A DNA stretch of 64,000 nt from Microbacterium hydrocarbonoxydans (GTDB lineage Bacteria; Actinomycetota; Actinomycetes; Actinomycetales; Microbacteriaceae), in assembly GCF_011752045.1 (NCBI RefSeq), contig NZ_JAAKXW010000003.1, forward strand, positions 372,001-436,000. Reading direction: 5' to 3'. Below the pieces are notes generated by a model that had not been told where the DNA came from, did no database searches, and was given only the letters and a program-made list of their open reading frames with translations. Shown here in pieces: positions 25,403 through 33,743 of this stretch (the first letter of the stretch is position 1; every line of letters begins with the position of its first letter). The translations under genes and the position numbers were made by a program.

Positions 25403-26326
25403 TCACTTGAGCCCCGTCGTCGCGATGCCGCGAACCAGGTACTTCTGACCGAAGAGGAAGGCCAGGAAGACGGGGACGATCGAGATGACCGACATTGCGA
25501 ACAGCGGACCCCAGGAACTCTGACCCTGCGAATCGAGGAAGGCGCGCAACGCGGGCTGCACCGTGTAGGACTCCGGCGAGGTGAGGTAGATCACTTGGCT
25601 GAAGAAGTCGTTCCAGGTCCAGATGAACGTGAAGATCGCTGTCGTCGCGAGGGCCGGCGTCATCAGCGGCAGCAGGATCTGCCAGAAGGTGCGCAAGTGC
25701 CCGCAACCGTCTATCCGTGCGGCCTCGTCGAGTTCTCGTGGCAGACCGCGAATGAACTGCACCATCAGGAAGATGAAGAAGCCGTCGGTCGCGAAGAGCT
25801 TCGGCACGATGAGCGGGAGGACCGTGTTCACCCAGCCCACCGAGTTGAACATGATGTACTGCGGCACGATGATCACCTGCAGCGGCAGCATGATCGTGAG
25901 CAGCATCAGGCCGAACATCCATCTGCGTCCCCTGAACGCGAGTCGCGCGAAGGCGTAGGCCGCGAGGGAGCACGACACCAGGTTGCCGATGATCGCGCCG
26001 AGCACCACCACGGCCGAGTTCAGCAAGTATCGCCCGAAGGGCTCTGAGAGCGCGTCCCAGCCCAGCGTGTAGTTCTCGAGCGTGAACCCCTCGAACGACA
26101 AACCGGGTGAGCTGAAGATGTCGACCGTCGGCCGGAAGGAACTCACTACCATCCAGACGACGGGGTACAGCATGAGTACGGCCAGGGCGACGAGGCCGAC
26201 GTGCTTCAGGATGGTGCGGATACCCCCGGCGATGCTGCGCCGCGACGCCGCGACACCCACATTCACGTCACGGTGACGGTCTCCGCTGACGACGATCGCC
26301 TCGGTCTCACCCACTTCAGTCTTCAT
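25403..26326 (-). CDS. Carbohydrate ABC transporter permease (MalG type)
   Basis: A 307-residue inner-membrane permease with six helices. The EAA loop EAARIDGCGHLRTFWQILLP contacts the ATPase. It overlaps the MalF-type gene by 11 bp. Relatives import mono- or oligosaccharides. The locus has no ATPase, so it probably uses a shared MsmK/UgpC-like ATPase encoded elsewhere. Confidence 0.94.
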   Translation of the reverse strand: MKTEVGETEAIVVSGDRHRDVNVGVAASRRSIAGGIRTILKHVGLVALAVLMLYPVVWMVVSSFRPTVDIFSSPGLSFEGFTLENYTLGWDALSEPFGRYLLNSAVVVLGAIIGNLVSCSLAAYAFARLAFRGRRWMFGLMLLTIMLPLQVIIVPQYIMFNSVGWVNTVLPLIVPKLFATDGFFIFLMVQFIRGLPRELDEAARIDGCGHLRTFWQILLPLMTPALATTAIFTFIWTWNDFFSQVIYLTSPESYTVQPALRAFLDSQGQSSWGPLFAMSVISIVPVFLAFLFGQKYLVRGIATTGLK

Positions 26327-27254
26327 AGAACACCCACCATTTCGAGATCCAGAAGTTCAGCGCGGTGACCCCCGCCACGATGACCAGAAGAAGCCAGGCC
26401 ATCGCCGATGCGTAGCCCATCTGGAACCCGGGGAACCCCTTCTGATAGAGGTACAGAGTGAAGAACAGGGTCGCGTCGGACGGTCCGCCTGTTCCGTTGG
26501 AGACGATGAACGCCTGCGTGAAGGTCTGGAAAGCGCCGATCACCTGCAGGATGAGATTGAAGAAGATGATGGGGGACAGGAGCGGCAGCGTGATCGACAG
26601 GAATCGCCGCACGGGACCTGCGCCGTCGACTTGCGCTGCCTCGTAGTACATCCGAGGCACGTTGCGCAGACCCGCGAGAAAGATCACCAACGGCGAGCCG
26701 AACGTCCACACGTGCAGGACGATGAGCGTTCCGAGCGCCGTGTCCGGACTCGCGATCCAGCTCGCACCCTCGAGACCGAACATCGCCAGCACCTGATTGA
26801 CGAGCCCGTCGGCACCGAACATCTGGCGCCACAGCACCGCGATGGCCACGGATGCTCCGAGCATCGAGGGCAGATAGAAGGCGGAGCGATAGAACGACAT
26901 CCCGCGCAGGCCCTGATCAAGCAACATCGCCAAGCCGAGAGCCACGATCAACTGGAGGGGAACGGCCAGCGCAACGTAGGTGAATGTCACGCCGAGCGAG
27001 TGATGCAGACGCTCGTCCTGCATCATCTGCTCGTAGTTCTGCGTACCGATCCATGCGGGCGGCTGGAGCAGATTGTATCTCGTGAAAGAAAGGGCGAAGG
27101 AGGCGATCACCGGACCGATGGTGAAGGCGACCATGCCGATGATCCACGGAGCAAGGAAGCCGTAGGCGGCAAGAGACTCCCGCAATCCCCGCCGCGCGAG
27201 GGCGCGGCGGGGACGTGCGGCGGAGACAGCGGCAGTCACGATCTCGTCTGTCAT
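26316..27254 (-). CDS. Carbohydrate ABC transporter permease (MalF type)
   Basis: A 312-residue permease with a basic N-terminal tail (about 1-25) and six helices. The EAA loop is EAAQVDGAGPVRRFLSITLP. Its ATG overlaps the binding-protein stop (ATGA), and its end overlaps the MalG-type start. It forms the heteromeric channel with that protein. Confidence 0.94.
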   Translation of the reverse strand: MTDEIVTAAVSAARPRRALARRGLRESLAAYGFLAPWIIGMVAFTIGPVIASFALSFTRYNLLQPPAWIGTQNYEQMMQDERLHHSLGVTFTYVALAVPLQLIVALGLAMLLDQGLRGMSFYRSAFYLPSMLGASVAIAVLWRQMFGADGLVNQVLAMFGLEGASWIASPDTALGTLIVLHVWTFGSPLVIFLAGLRNVPRMYYEAAQVDGAGPVRRFLSITLPLLSPIIFFNLILQVIGAFQTFTQAFIVSNGTGGPSDATLFFTLYLYQKGFPGFQMGYASAMAWLLLVIVAGVTALNFWISKWWVFYED

Positions 27255-28543
27255 CCCGCTGCGATCAGAAGGTCGCTGAGTTCCTTGTGGACCCGCTGCG
27301 ATGCCTCCTGAGGTGAGATCGTGCCGAACAGCACGTCCGAGATCCCTCGCTGGACGACCTGGTCGTAGGTACCGCCGCCCACGGCCGGAACTGCCGGAGC
27401 CTTGCCGAAAGCATCGGAGTAGTCGACGGTGAACGCGATGAGCCTCTGTTCCGGCTCGGACACCTTGTCGGCGATGTACTCACGGATATCGGTGTTCAGG
27501 GGAAGACCCCGCTCCGCCAGGAGCTCGTCCGCCGCCGCCTCGTCGTTGAGGAGGAAGTCGATGAGCTTCGCCGATTCAGCGGGGTGCTTCGAGCTCGCCG
27601 CGATCGAGTAGTACATCGCTCCGCGGAGGTAGATGCCGCTCTCCTCGCCGTCTGAGGGCAGCCGCAGGAGTTCGAGCTCAGAGCCGAGCGAGCCCTCGAT
27701 AGTCGTCAGGAGGTTCGACCATGCGAACCCCATTGCGCTCTTGCCTGTGGCGATCCCCCACTGATCAGGGGAGAGCACCATCTGCTCGGTGATCACAGAG
27801 GCCTCCGGCGCACCGCCCGACGAGCTGAGTCCTGACACCAGTTCGAAGTAGCCGGTGAGACCGTCGGGGTCGAAGCCGACCTCGCCGTCGGCGGTGAAGA
27901 GTGCATCGCCGCGCTGTAGCAGCCATGCGTTGGTGATCGGATCGCCGATGATCGAATCCGTCCCGGCAGCACCGGTGCCGGCCTTCGCGAATGCGGCCGA
28001 GATCTCCTCGTAGTCGCTCCAGTCCCAGCTCGCGTCATCGGGCATCTCGATGCCCGCAGCAGCGAAGAGGGCGGGGTTCGCGAGCACAGCAGGGAAGTTG
28101 GCGCCTGCCTGCAACGCGTACACCTCGCCGTCGACTTCACCGCTGTCGACGCCGGCGTCATCGAGCGCCGTCATGTCGATCTCGGGGCGATCAGCAAGCG
28201 GCAGCAGCACTCCACGTCCCGCATACTCCGCGAGATAAGCGTCGCTCATCTGCACGACATCGGGCGTGTTGCCGCCCGCGGTCTGCGTCGCGAGACGGTC
28301 CCAGTATCCTCCCCAGTCGCCGAACTCGGTTTCGACTGTGATGCCGGGATTCGCCTCCTCGAAGGCGTCTACAGCGGCTTCGGTCGCGGTGTGCCGGGCA
28401 TCCGATCCCCACCAGGCGAAGCGGATGGTGACGTCGCCGCCGCCTTCAGGCGTGGTCTCCGTCGCCGGCCCGCAGCCGGAGACGAGGAGCGCGCCGGCGG
28501 TGAGTCCGAAGAGTGCGGTTGTGAGTCGAGCTGTGCGGTGCAT
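27251..28543 (-). CDS. Extracellular sugar-binding lipoprotein
   Basis: A 430-residue family 1 solute-binding protein. The signal peptide ends in the lipobox VSGC (Cys24), and the mature part begins RFAWWGSDARH, typical of sugar ABC binding proteins. The start at 28543 follows GGAGGT; the ATG at 28558 overlaps that box. It captures the sugar outside the membrane for the MalF/MalG-type permease pair. The ligand is not readable, but co-regulated nagA and nagB point to an amino sugar or a glycoside of one. Confidence 0.93.
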   Translation of the reverse strand: MHRTARLTTALFGLTAGALLVSGCGPATETTPEGGGDVTIRFAWWGSDARHTATEAAVDAFEEANPGITVETEFGDWGGYWDRLATQTAGGNTPDVVQMSDAYLAEYAGRGVLLPLADRPEIDMTALDDAGVDSGEVDGEVYALQAGANFPAVLANPALFAAAGIEMPDDASWDWSDYEEISAAFAKAGTGAAGTDSIIGDPITNAWLLQRGDALFTADGEVGFDPDGLTGYFELVSGLSSSGGAPEASVITEQMVLSPDQWGIATGKSAMGFAWSNLLTTIEGSLGSELELLRLPSDGEESGIYLRGAMYYSIAASSKHPAESAKLIDFLLNDEAAADELLAERGLPLNTDIREYIADKVSEPEQRLIAFTVDYSDAFGKAPAVPAVGGGTYDQVVQRGISDVLFGTISPQEASQRVHKELSDLLIAAG

Positions 28544-28548
28544 GGTGC

Positions 28549-29613
28549 CTACCTCCATTGGTTGGTTGTGTCGACGGCAGGGTCCGTCTGGAGTGAGTGG
28601 TCATGTCGGGATCGAGGAACAGGGACGGTGCGGCCCACGCGCGCGGACTCGTAGACGCCGACGACGGATGCCAAGGCGAGGCGCCCATCGGCGACCCCGA
28701 TGGCAGGAGGACGGCGTGCGGTGATGGCGTCGAGCACATCCAGATACTGCGCGCGGTGCGCCCAATCGACGGTCGTCCATCCCTCTGGCGCGGTGTCTTC
28801 GATGACCTCGTCCGCATCGTTGTAGCGCATGACGAGGCGGCCGGCGGCAATCGTGGCCGATCCTTCCGTTCCGAACACCGACAGGCGCACACTGCCCTCC
28901 GGATAGGCTGCGGTCGACGCGAAGACGGTGCCGACGGCGCCCGACTCGAATCCGAGCACGGCGCCGGCGACGTCCTCCACCTCGATACGCTCGTGCGCGA
29001 CGCAGGCGGTGATCGCGGCGATGCTGCGCGGATGTCCGAGGAACCACAGGAGCAGATCCAGAGCATGGACGCCCTGGTTCATCAGCGCGCCGCCACCGTC
29101 GTGCTCCACCGTGCCCCGCCAGTCGCCCGAGTCGTAGTATGACTGTGCGCGAAAGAACGGCGACTCGACGGTGCCGCCCGTGAGCCGGCCGAGCCGGCCC
29201 GCATCGACGGCCTCTCGCAACGCGACGGAGGTAGTGAGGAATCGCCGCTGGCTCACAACGCTGATCACGCGATCGCCCGCGGCTGCCACGTCCGCGAGGC
29301 GATCCGCGGCGTCGATGCTGATGTCCACGGGCTTCTCCACCAGCACATGGCAACCGAGCTCCAAGGCACGGATCGCGAGATCCGCGTGGCCGGCGCTGAC
29401 GGTGCAGATGCTGACGATGTCAGGCAGGCGGCCGGCATCGGCGAGTTCGTCGAGCGAGGATGCCGTGTGCGCGGCGCGCGGTGCGGCAAGCACCTCGGCA
29501 CGGTCGGCGCGGTTGTCGATCACGGCGCTCACTCGCGCGCCGTCGATCGAATCGATCAGACGCGCGTGCACGCCGCCGATGAACCCGGCGCCGATGATGG
29601 CGACTTCGAGCAT
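28549..29613 (-). CDS. Gfo/Idh/MocA oxidoreductase 1
   Basis: A 354-residue NAD(P)-dependent oxidoreductase. The Rossmann motif VAIIGAGFIGGVHARLI is at the N-terminus, the catalytic VEKPVDIS (Lys of EKP) near 92, and HDGGGALMNQGVHALDLLLW carries the conserved His that acts on the substrate. Family members oxidise a sugar hydroxyl, often at C3, or reduce it back. It lies two bases past oxidoreductase 2, and its end overlaps the upstream region of the binding protein. Two adjacent Gfo/Idh genes suggest a sequential or reversible oxidation of the imported sugar. Confidence 0.9.
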   Translation of the reverse strand: MLEVAIIGAGFIGGVHARLIDSIDGARVSAVIDNRADRAEVLAAPRAAHTASSLDELADAGRLPDIVSICTVSAGHADLAIRALELGCHVLVEKPVDISIDAADRLADVAAAGDRVISVVSQRRFLTTSVALREAVDAGRLGRLTGGTVESPFFRAQSYYDSGDWRGTVEHDGGGALMNQGVHALDLLLWFLGHPRSIAAITACVAHERIEVEDVAGAVLGFESGAVGTVFASTAAYPEGSVRLSVFGTEGSATIAAGRLVMRYNDADEVIEDTAPEGWTTVDWAHRAQYLDVLDAITARRPPAIGVADGRLALASVVGVYESARVGRTVPVPRSRHDHSLQTDPAVDTTNQWR

Positions 29614-29615
29614 GC

Positions 29616-30614
29616 TCAGGCCTCCCAGTTCAGTTCGACGCCACCCATTCGGGCGCTCCGTTCGGCGAGGAGTGCGATGCGGGTGGCGACGATGGCGTCG
29701 CGGGTCGCGCGGTCCGCATCCGCTCCTCCGGCCAGCAGCGCGTCGAGCGCGTCCTGCGCCGGACGGCGTCCGCGCGGTGCCCTGGGCGAATGACGCGGCT
29801 CGGAAGCTGTGGTCAGCTCGAACACGCCCCGGCCCCAGTAGACCTCGGCCGTACCCTCCGCGCCCACCACCCGCAGGCGATAGTCGCCGTGGATGTCGGA
29901 CCCGCTCGGTGTCAGCCAGTCGACCTCGGCGCTCAGCCTGACGCCGTCGCCGTCTCCGTCGTCGAGGACCACTGTCGCTCCGCCCTGCAGGTGGAATCCG
30001 GTCTCGATCGTAGGACCCAGCCATCCGCGGACCGTGCCGCGGGTGGCTCCGGTGATCTGCAGTGCGATGTCGACATCGTGCACCAGGAGATCGGCGAGGA
30101 TGCCTCCATAGTTGTCGGGGTCAAGGAACCAGGGTGCCCGCTGTTCCCGGAGAAGCTTGTGCGGTGCCCAGGACGCGAGCGCGACCGGGACGCCGAGACG
30201 CCCCTCTTCGATGGCCTCCGTGAGAGCGAGGGTCTCGGGATACGTGCGCTTCTCGAGCATCAGCGCGACTCTGCGGCCCGTCGACGCTGCGGTCGCCTCG
30301 ATGGCGGCGAGTTCGTCGAGATCGAGGCACAGCGGCTTGTCGCAGAGCACATCCGCACCGCCGCGCAGTGCGGCCAGCACGATGTCTGCGCGCTCGCTGT
30401 AGACGCCCGCGCAGACGACGATCGACGATCGCAGCCTGAGGACCTCGTCGAGCGAAGAGAGCACGGGGGCCCCGAACTCGGCAGCGATGCCCGCTGCGGC
30501 CTCTTGGTCGGGGTCGTGCACTCCGTCAAGACGAAGGTCGGGACGCTCACGGAGTTCGGCGAGGGCGTACTCGACGTGCGAGTGCGCCACACCGACGATC
30601 ACAATGCCTGTCAT
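29616..30614 (-). CDS. Gfo/Idh/MocA oxidoreductase 2
   Basis: A 332-residue paralogue of the neighbouring oxidoreductase. The Rossmann-like N-terminus is GIVIVGVAHSHVEYALAELRE (an AHSHV variant of the usual GxGxxG), LCDKPLCLD carries the catalytic Lys near 95, and DNYGGILADLLVHDVDIALQI has the His-Asp of the family. It is the first gene of the seven-gene minus-strand operon, directly behind the LacI operator and promoter at 30630. The dinucleotide-binding loop is weakly conserved, so its cofactor use may differ. Confidence 0.88.
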   Translation of the reverse strand: MTGIVIVGVAHSHVEYALAELRERPDLRLDGVHDPDQEAAAGIAAEFGAPVLSSLDEVLRLRSSIVVCAGVYSERADIVLAALRGGADVLCDKPLCLDLDELAAIEATAASTGRRVALMLEKRTYPETLALTEAIEEGRLGVPVALASWAPHKLLREQRAPWFLDPDNYGGILADLLVHDVDIALQITGATRGTVRGWLGPTIETGFHLQGGATVVLDDGDGDGVRLSAEVDWLTPSGSDIHGDYRLRVVGAEGTAEVYWGRGVFELTTASEPRHSPRAPRGRRPAQDALDALLAGGADADRATRDAIVATRIALLAERSARMGGVELNWEA

Positions 30615-30629
30615 GTGGGCATTGAATCA

Positions 30630-30643
30630 TGCAACCGCTTGCA
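30630..30643 (-). promoter_or_regulatory. LacI operator 1 with minus-strand promoter
   Basis: The perfect palindrome TGCAACCGCTTGCA lies directly downstream of a TTGACT -35 on the minus strand and before an ATTCAA/TTCAAT -10. It is the exact reverse complement of the operator at 31695, and the shared block extends to 21 bp. It controls the importer and oxidoreductase operon. Confidence 0.85.
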
Positions 30644-30646
30644 AAG

Positions 30647-31651
30647 TCAACGACGGATATTGCGGGCCGGCGCCACACTCGCGCGGTGCACGAGATGCGC
30701 GGCGAGCGCCGTGCGCTCGACAGGTGCGGCGCCATCGATCAGCCCGAGCAACGTCGACAGCGCGGCCGCCCCGCTCGCCGCCGAACCGCCCGACACCGTC
30801 GTCAGTGCGGGCAGCGTCGTCGCCGCAAGCACGTCGTCGCAGCCGATCACGCTGAAGTCCGCGGGCACATTCAACCCGATGAGGCTGAACCCGGCGAGCA
30901 CGCCGTGCGCGATCACATCATCGAACGCGATCGCCGCCGTGGCTCCGGTCGCGATCAGCGAGCCGACACACTCGCGCCCGGCCTCGTAACTGGGCCTGCC
31001 GAGCTCGATCACAGTCACGGTCACGGCGGCCGCGGCGGCGCCCCCCAGAACCGCGGCGCGGCGCTGCTGGTCGGCCCAAGTCTCCGGTGGCCCCGCGAGG
31101 TAGGCGATCGTCGAGTGCCCCATCGCGGCGAGCAGGTCGACCGCCTCACGCACACCGGATGCCGCGTCGACGAGAACGCGTTGAACGCCCTCGATCTCGC
31201 GATTGATCAAGACGGTCGGAACTCGCTCCGCGAGTTCGAGGATCTGCTCCGCGGGAAGTCGCGACGAAGCGAGAACGAAGCCATCGACCTGCATGTCGAG
31301 CCTGTCGATCAGCACCTTCTCGCGGGCCGCGCGCTCATCCGAGTCCCCGAGGAACACCGCGTAGCCTGCGCGCTCCGCGCCGGCTTCCACCTCGCGCACG
31401 AGCGGTGGGAAGAAGGGATTGGCGATGTCCGGGACGATGAGCGCGATGTTCCGCGTACGACCGGTCGACAGTGCCCTGGCATGCGGGTCGACCGAGTAGC
31501 CGAGCTCAATCGCAAGCCGCTTGATCCGTTCGACCGTGTCGTCACGGATGAGGTCGGGGCGGGTGAAGGCCCGTGACGCGGTCGACTCTGACACGCCGGC
31601 GGCTCGCGCGAGATCGGCGAGCGTCACCCTGCCCTTTCGTTTCGAGGTCAT
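30647..31651 (-). CDS. LacI-family repressor of the amino-sugar locus
   Basis: A 334-residue regulator. The HTH VTLADLARAAGVSESTASRAF and hinge YSVDPHARALSTGRTRNIAL are typical, and the effector domain ends in the LLGLIDG segment. It lies between its own two identical operators: one behind its stop, driving the catabolic operon, the other in the divergent promoter shared with nagB. It probably represses both operons and itself. The likely inducer is an amino sugar or its 6-phosphate, by analogy to other nag-linked LacI/GntR systems. This is inferred from context. Confidence 0.9.
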   Translation of the reverse strand: MTSKRKGRVTLADLARAAGVSESTASRAFTRPDLIRDDTVERIKRLAIELGYSVDPHARALSTGRTRNIALIVPDIANPFFPPLVREVEAGAERAGYAVFLGDSDERAAREKVLIDRLDMQVDGFVLASSRLPAEQILELAERVPTVLINREIEGVQRVLVDAASGVREAVDLLAAMGHSTIAYLAGPPETWADQQRRAAVLGGAAAAAVTVTVIELGRPSYEAGRECVGSLIATGATAAIAFDDVIAHGVLAGFSLIGLNVPADFSVIGCDDVLAATTLPALTTVSGGSAASGAAALSTLLGLIDGAAPVERTALAAHLVHRASVAPARNIRR

Positions 31652-31687
31652 GGCTCAACGATAGTGGCGCTGTCCGCAATTGCGGGC

Positions 31688-31715
31688 TTGACTTTGCAAG
31701 CGGTTGCACTATTCT
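31688..31715 (+). promoter_or_regulatory. nagB promoter with LacI operator 2 in its spacer
   Basis: TTGACT (31688-31693), a 16-base spacer, then TATTCT (31710-31715). The operator TGCAAGCGGTTGCA (31695-31708) fills the spacer, the standard place for steric repression. The nagB ATG lies eight bases beyond the -10, so this mRNA is probably leaderless. Confidence 0.85.
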
Positions 31716-31723
31716 TGCACAAC

Positions 31724-32482
31724 ATGAGTGCGTCCTCGTTCAGCCTGAACGTCCATCCCGATCGCGGCACGATGGGCTCAGCCGCGGCCCATGCCGCCGC
31801 CGAGACACTGCGTGCGGCCATCGCCGATCGCGGATCCGCGCGAATGATCGCCGCCGCGGCGCCGAGTCAGCTCGACGTGTACCGGGCACTCGCCGAGGAG
31901 CCCGACATCAGGTGGGAGCAGGTGACCATCCTCCACATGGATGAATATGTCGATCTCTCGCCCGCCGCGCCGCAGAGGTTCGGCAACTGGCTCCGCGAGC
32001 ACCTCCTGACGAGGATCGGAGACGTGACCTTCCACCCGATGCGCACCGAGGCCGGCCCAGATGCCGCGATCGCAGAGTACGCGGCACTTCTCGCGGAGGC
32101 TCCGATCGACCTGGTCTGTCTCGGCATCGGGGTGAACGGCCACATCGCGTTCAACGACCCGCCCGACGCGCAGCTCGACGATGCCAAGGCCGTCCGCGTG
32201 GTTCATCTCGATGAGGTGAGTCGCATGCAGCAGGTCGATGATGAGTGCTTCGCTACCCTCGATGATGTGCCGACGCATGCGCTCACCCTCACGATTCCCG
32301 CGCTCCTGCGTGGCAGCCACCTCGTGTGCGCCGTCCCTGACGCACGCAAGGCGGAGGCCGTGCGTGCGCTGATGGAGGAGCAGGTCGATGCCACCTGGCC
32401 GTGCACGGTGCTGCGTCGGCATCCGCACTGCGAGGTACACGTTGACCGCGAGGCTGCCTCGCTTCTCCCCGCCACAGCATGA
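31724..32482 (+). CDS. nagB: Glucosamine-6-phosphate deaminase-like protein
   Basis: A 252-residue NagB-family protein. LHMDEYV contains Asp73, equivalent to the proton-accepting Asp72 of E. coli. The active-site segment is GIGVNGHIAFNDPP: Asn138 takes the place of catalytic Asp141, His140 matches His143, and Asp145 replaces Glu148. The classical reaction converts glucosamine 6-phosphate to fructose 6-phosphate and ammonia. The relay changes are seen in a branch of the family and could shift the substrate. The start at 31724 is used because it follows the promoter directly; the earlier in-frame start at 31664 lies upstream of that promoter. Confidence 0.85.
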   Translation: MSASSFSLNVHPDRGTMGSAAAHAAAETLRAAIADRGSARMIAAAAPSQLDVYRALAEEPDIRWEQVTILHMDEYVDLSPAAPQRFGNWLREHLLTRIGDVTFHPMRTEAGPDAAIAEYAALLAEAPIDLVCLGIGVNGHIAFNDPPDAQLDDAKAVRVVHLDEVSRMQQVDDECFATLDDVPTHALTLTIPALLRGSHLVCAVPDARKAEAVRALMEEQVDATWPCTVLRRHPHCEVHVDREAASLLPATA

Positions 32483-33624
32483 GCCCCTTATCCGAGACGG
32501 TTCTCCGCGGTCGAGACGTACACGGCGGCGGGCTGGAAGTCGTCATAGACAACGGCCGCATCAAAGCGCTGTCCGCCGTGCCGGTCGACGACGAGACGCC
32601 GTGGATCGCACCGGGTTTGGTGGACCTCCAGGTGAACGGACTGGAACGCGGCGACGCGAACGCCGCATCGCCATCTCCCGACCACATCGCCGAGATGGCA
32701 CGCGCACTCGCTGCGCGCGGTGTCACGAGGTTCCTGCCGACTGTGATCACCGCGTCGATCTCCGACATGCGGGACAGGATCGCTGCCATCGCGAGTGCCC
32801 GCACCGATCCGCTGGCCGCAGCCATGGTGGCCGGTATCCACGTCGAGGGGCCGAACCTCTCGCCCGAGGAAGGCCCGCGAGGAGTGCATGCGCTCGAGCA
32901 CATTCGCCCGCCGGCCATCGCGGAACTGACCGGCTGGCTCGACGCCGCCGAAGGTCTCCTGAGCGTGGTGACGCTGTCCCCTCATTACGAAGATGCCGTC
33001 GAGGCCACGCGTTTCCTGGTCGCCCACGGAGTGCGCGTCTCCATCGGCCACACCCACGCCGATGAGGCTCAGATCGCCGCGGTGGTAGACGCCGGCGCCA
33101 CGCTCTCCACTCATCTCGGCAACGGCGCTCATGCGATGCTGCCAAGGCACCCCAACTATCTCTGGACGCAGCTCGCCGAGCGTCGGCTCTCAGCGGGGAT
33201 CATCGCAGACGGTCATCATCTTCCCGACACGACGCTTGCGACGATGATCGAGGCCAAGCGCGACCACGGCGTCTTCATCGTCAGTGACGCGGTCGCGACA
33301 CCGCCTGCGCTCATCGACCGCGGCGTATCGACGATCGGCGGTGGCGTCGCGATCACCGAAGACGGCGCCCTCCGCCATGTCTCGACCGGGTTCCTGGCCG
33401 GCTCGGTCCAGGCTCTCGATGTCGGCGTCGCGACCGCCGCGCGTGTGACCGGGTCGCTCGCGCTGGCCGTGGACCTCGCAAGTTCCGCGCCGGCGAAGCT
33501 GCTCGACGGGAGCGAACCGTGGCGCATCGGTGCCCGTGCGGATGTGATCCGATTCACCTGGTCGCCAGGCGACGACCGCATCCGCCCTGTCGACGTGTAC
33601 ATACGCGGCCAGCGCATCGCTTGA
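32479..33624 (+). CDS. nagA: N-acetylglucosamine-6-phosphate deacetylase
   Basis: A 381-residue amidohydrolase. APGLVDLQVNG opens the barrel, GIHVEGPNLSPEE carries the metal Glu near 122, IGHTHADE the His near 192, THLGNGAHAM the next His, IADGHHLP the substrate His, and IVSDAVATPP the catalytic Asp. It removes the acetyl group from N-acetylglucosamine 6-phosphate or a close analogue. The ATG overlaps the nagB stop. No NagK or ROK kinase is encoded nearby, so the phosphorylation step is not explained by this locus. Confidence 0.9.
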   Translation: MSPLSETVLRGRDVHGGGLEVVIDNGRIKALSAVPVDDETPWIAPGLVDLQVNGLERGDANAASPSPDHIAEMARALAARGVTRFLPTVITASISDMRDRIAAIASARTDPLAAAMVAGIHVEGPNLSPEEGPRGVHALEHIRPPAIAELTGWLDAAEGLLSVVTLSPHYEDAVEATRFLVAHGVRVSIGHTHADEAQIAAVVDAGATLSTHLGNGAHAMLPRHPNYLWTQLAERRLSAGIIADGHHLPDTTLATMIEAKRDHGVFIVSDAVATPPALIDRGVSTIGGGVAITEDGALRHVSTGFLAGSVQALDVGVATAARVTGSLALAVDLASSAPAKLLDGSEPWRIGARADVIRFTWSPGDDRIRPVDVYIRGQRIA

Positions 33625-33691
33625 TACCTCAGTGCCGCTCTCTCGTTCGGCGGCCGCTGCGGATCAGAGGCTGACCGCCGGGCGGCCGCGC

Positions 33692-33732
33692 GTCTGACTC
33701 CGCTTCGCCTCGCGCCACTCGCTCAACGACCG
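33692..33732. repeat. Degenerate copy of the GTCGTTGAGCGAGCG-type repeat
   Basis: The minus strand begins CGGTCGTTGAGCGAG and continues with a diverged GCGAAGCGGAGTCAGAC. Better copies lie at 44820-44855 and 50150-50248. It sits between the converging nagA and gntR genes, in the 119-bp gap. Confidence 0.55.
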
Positions 33733-33743
33733 AGAGTTGCGCG

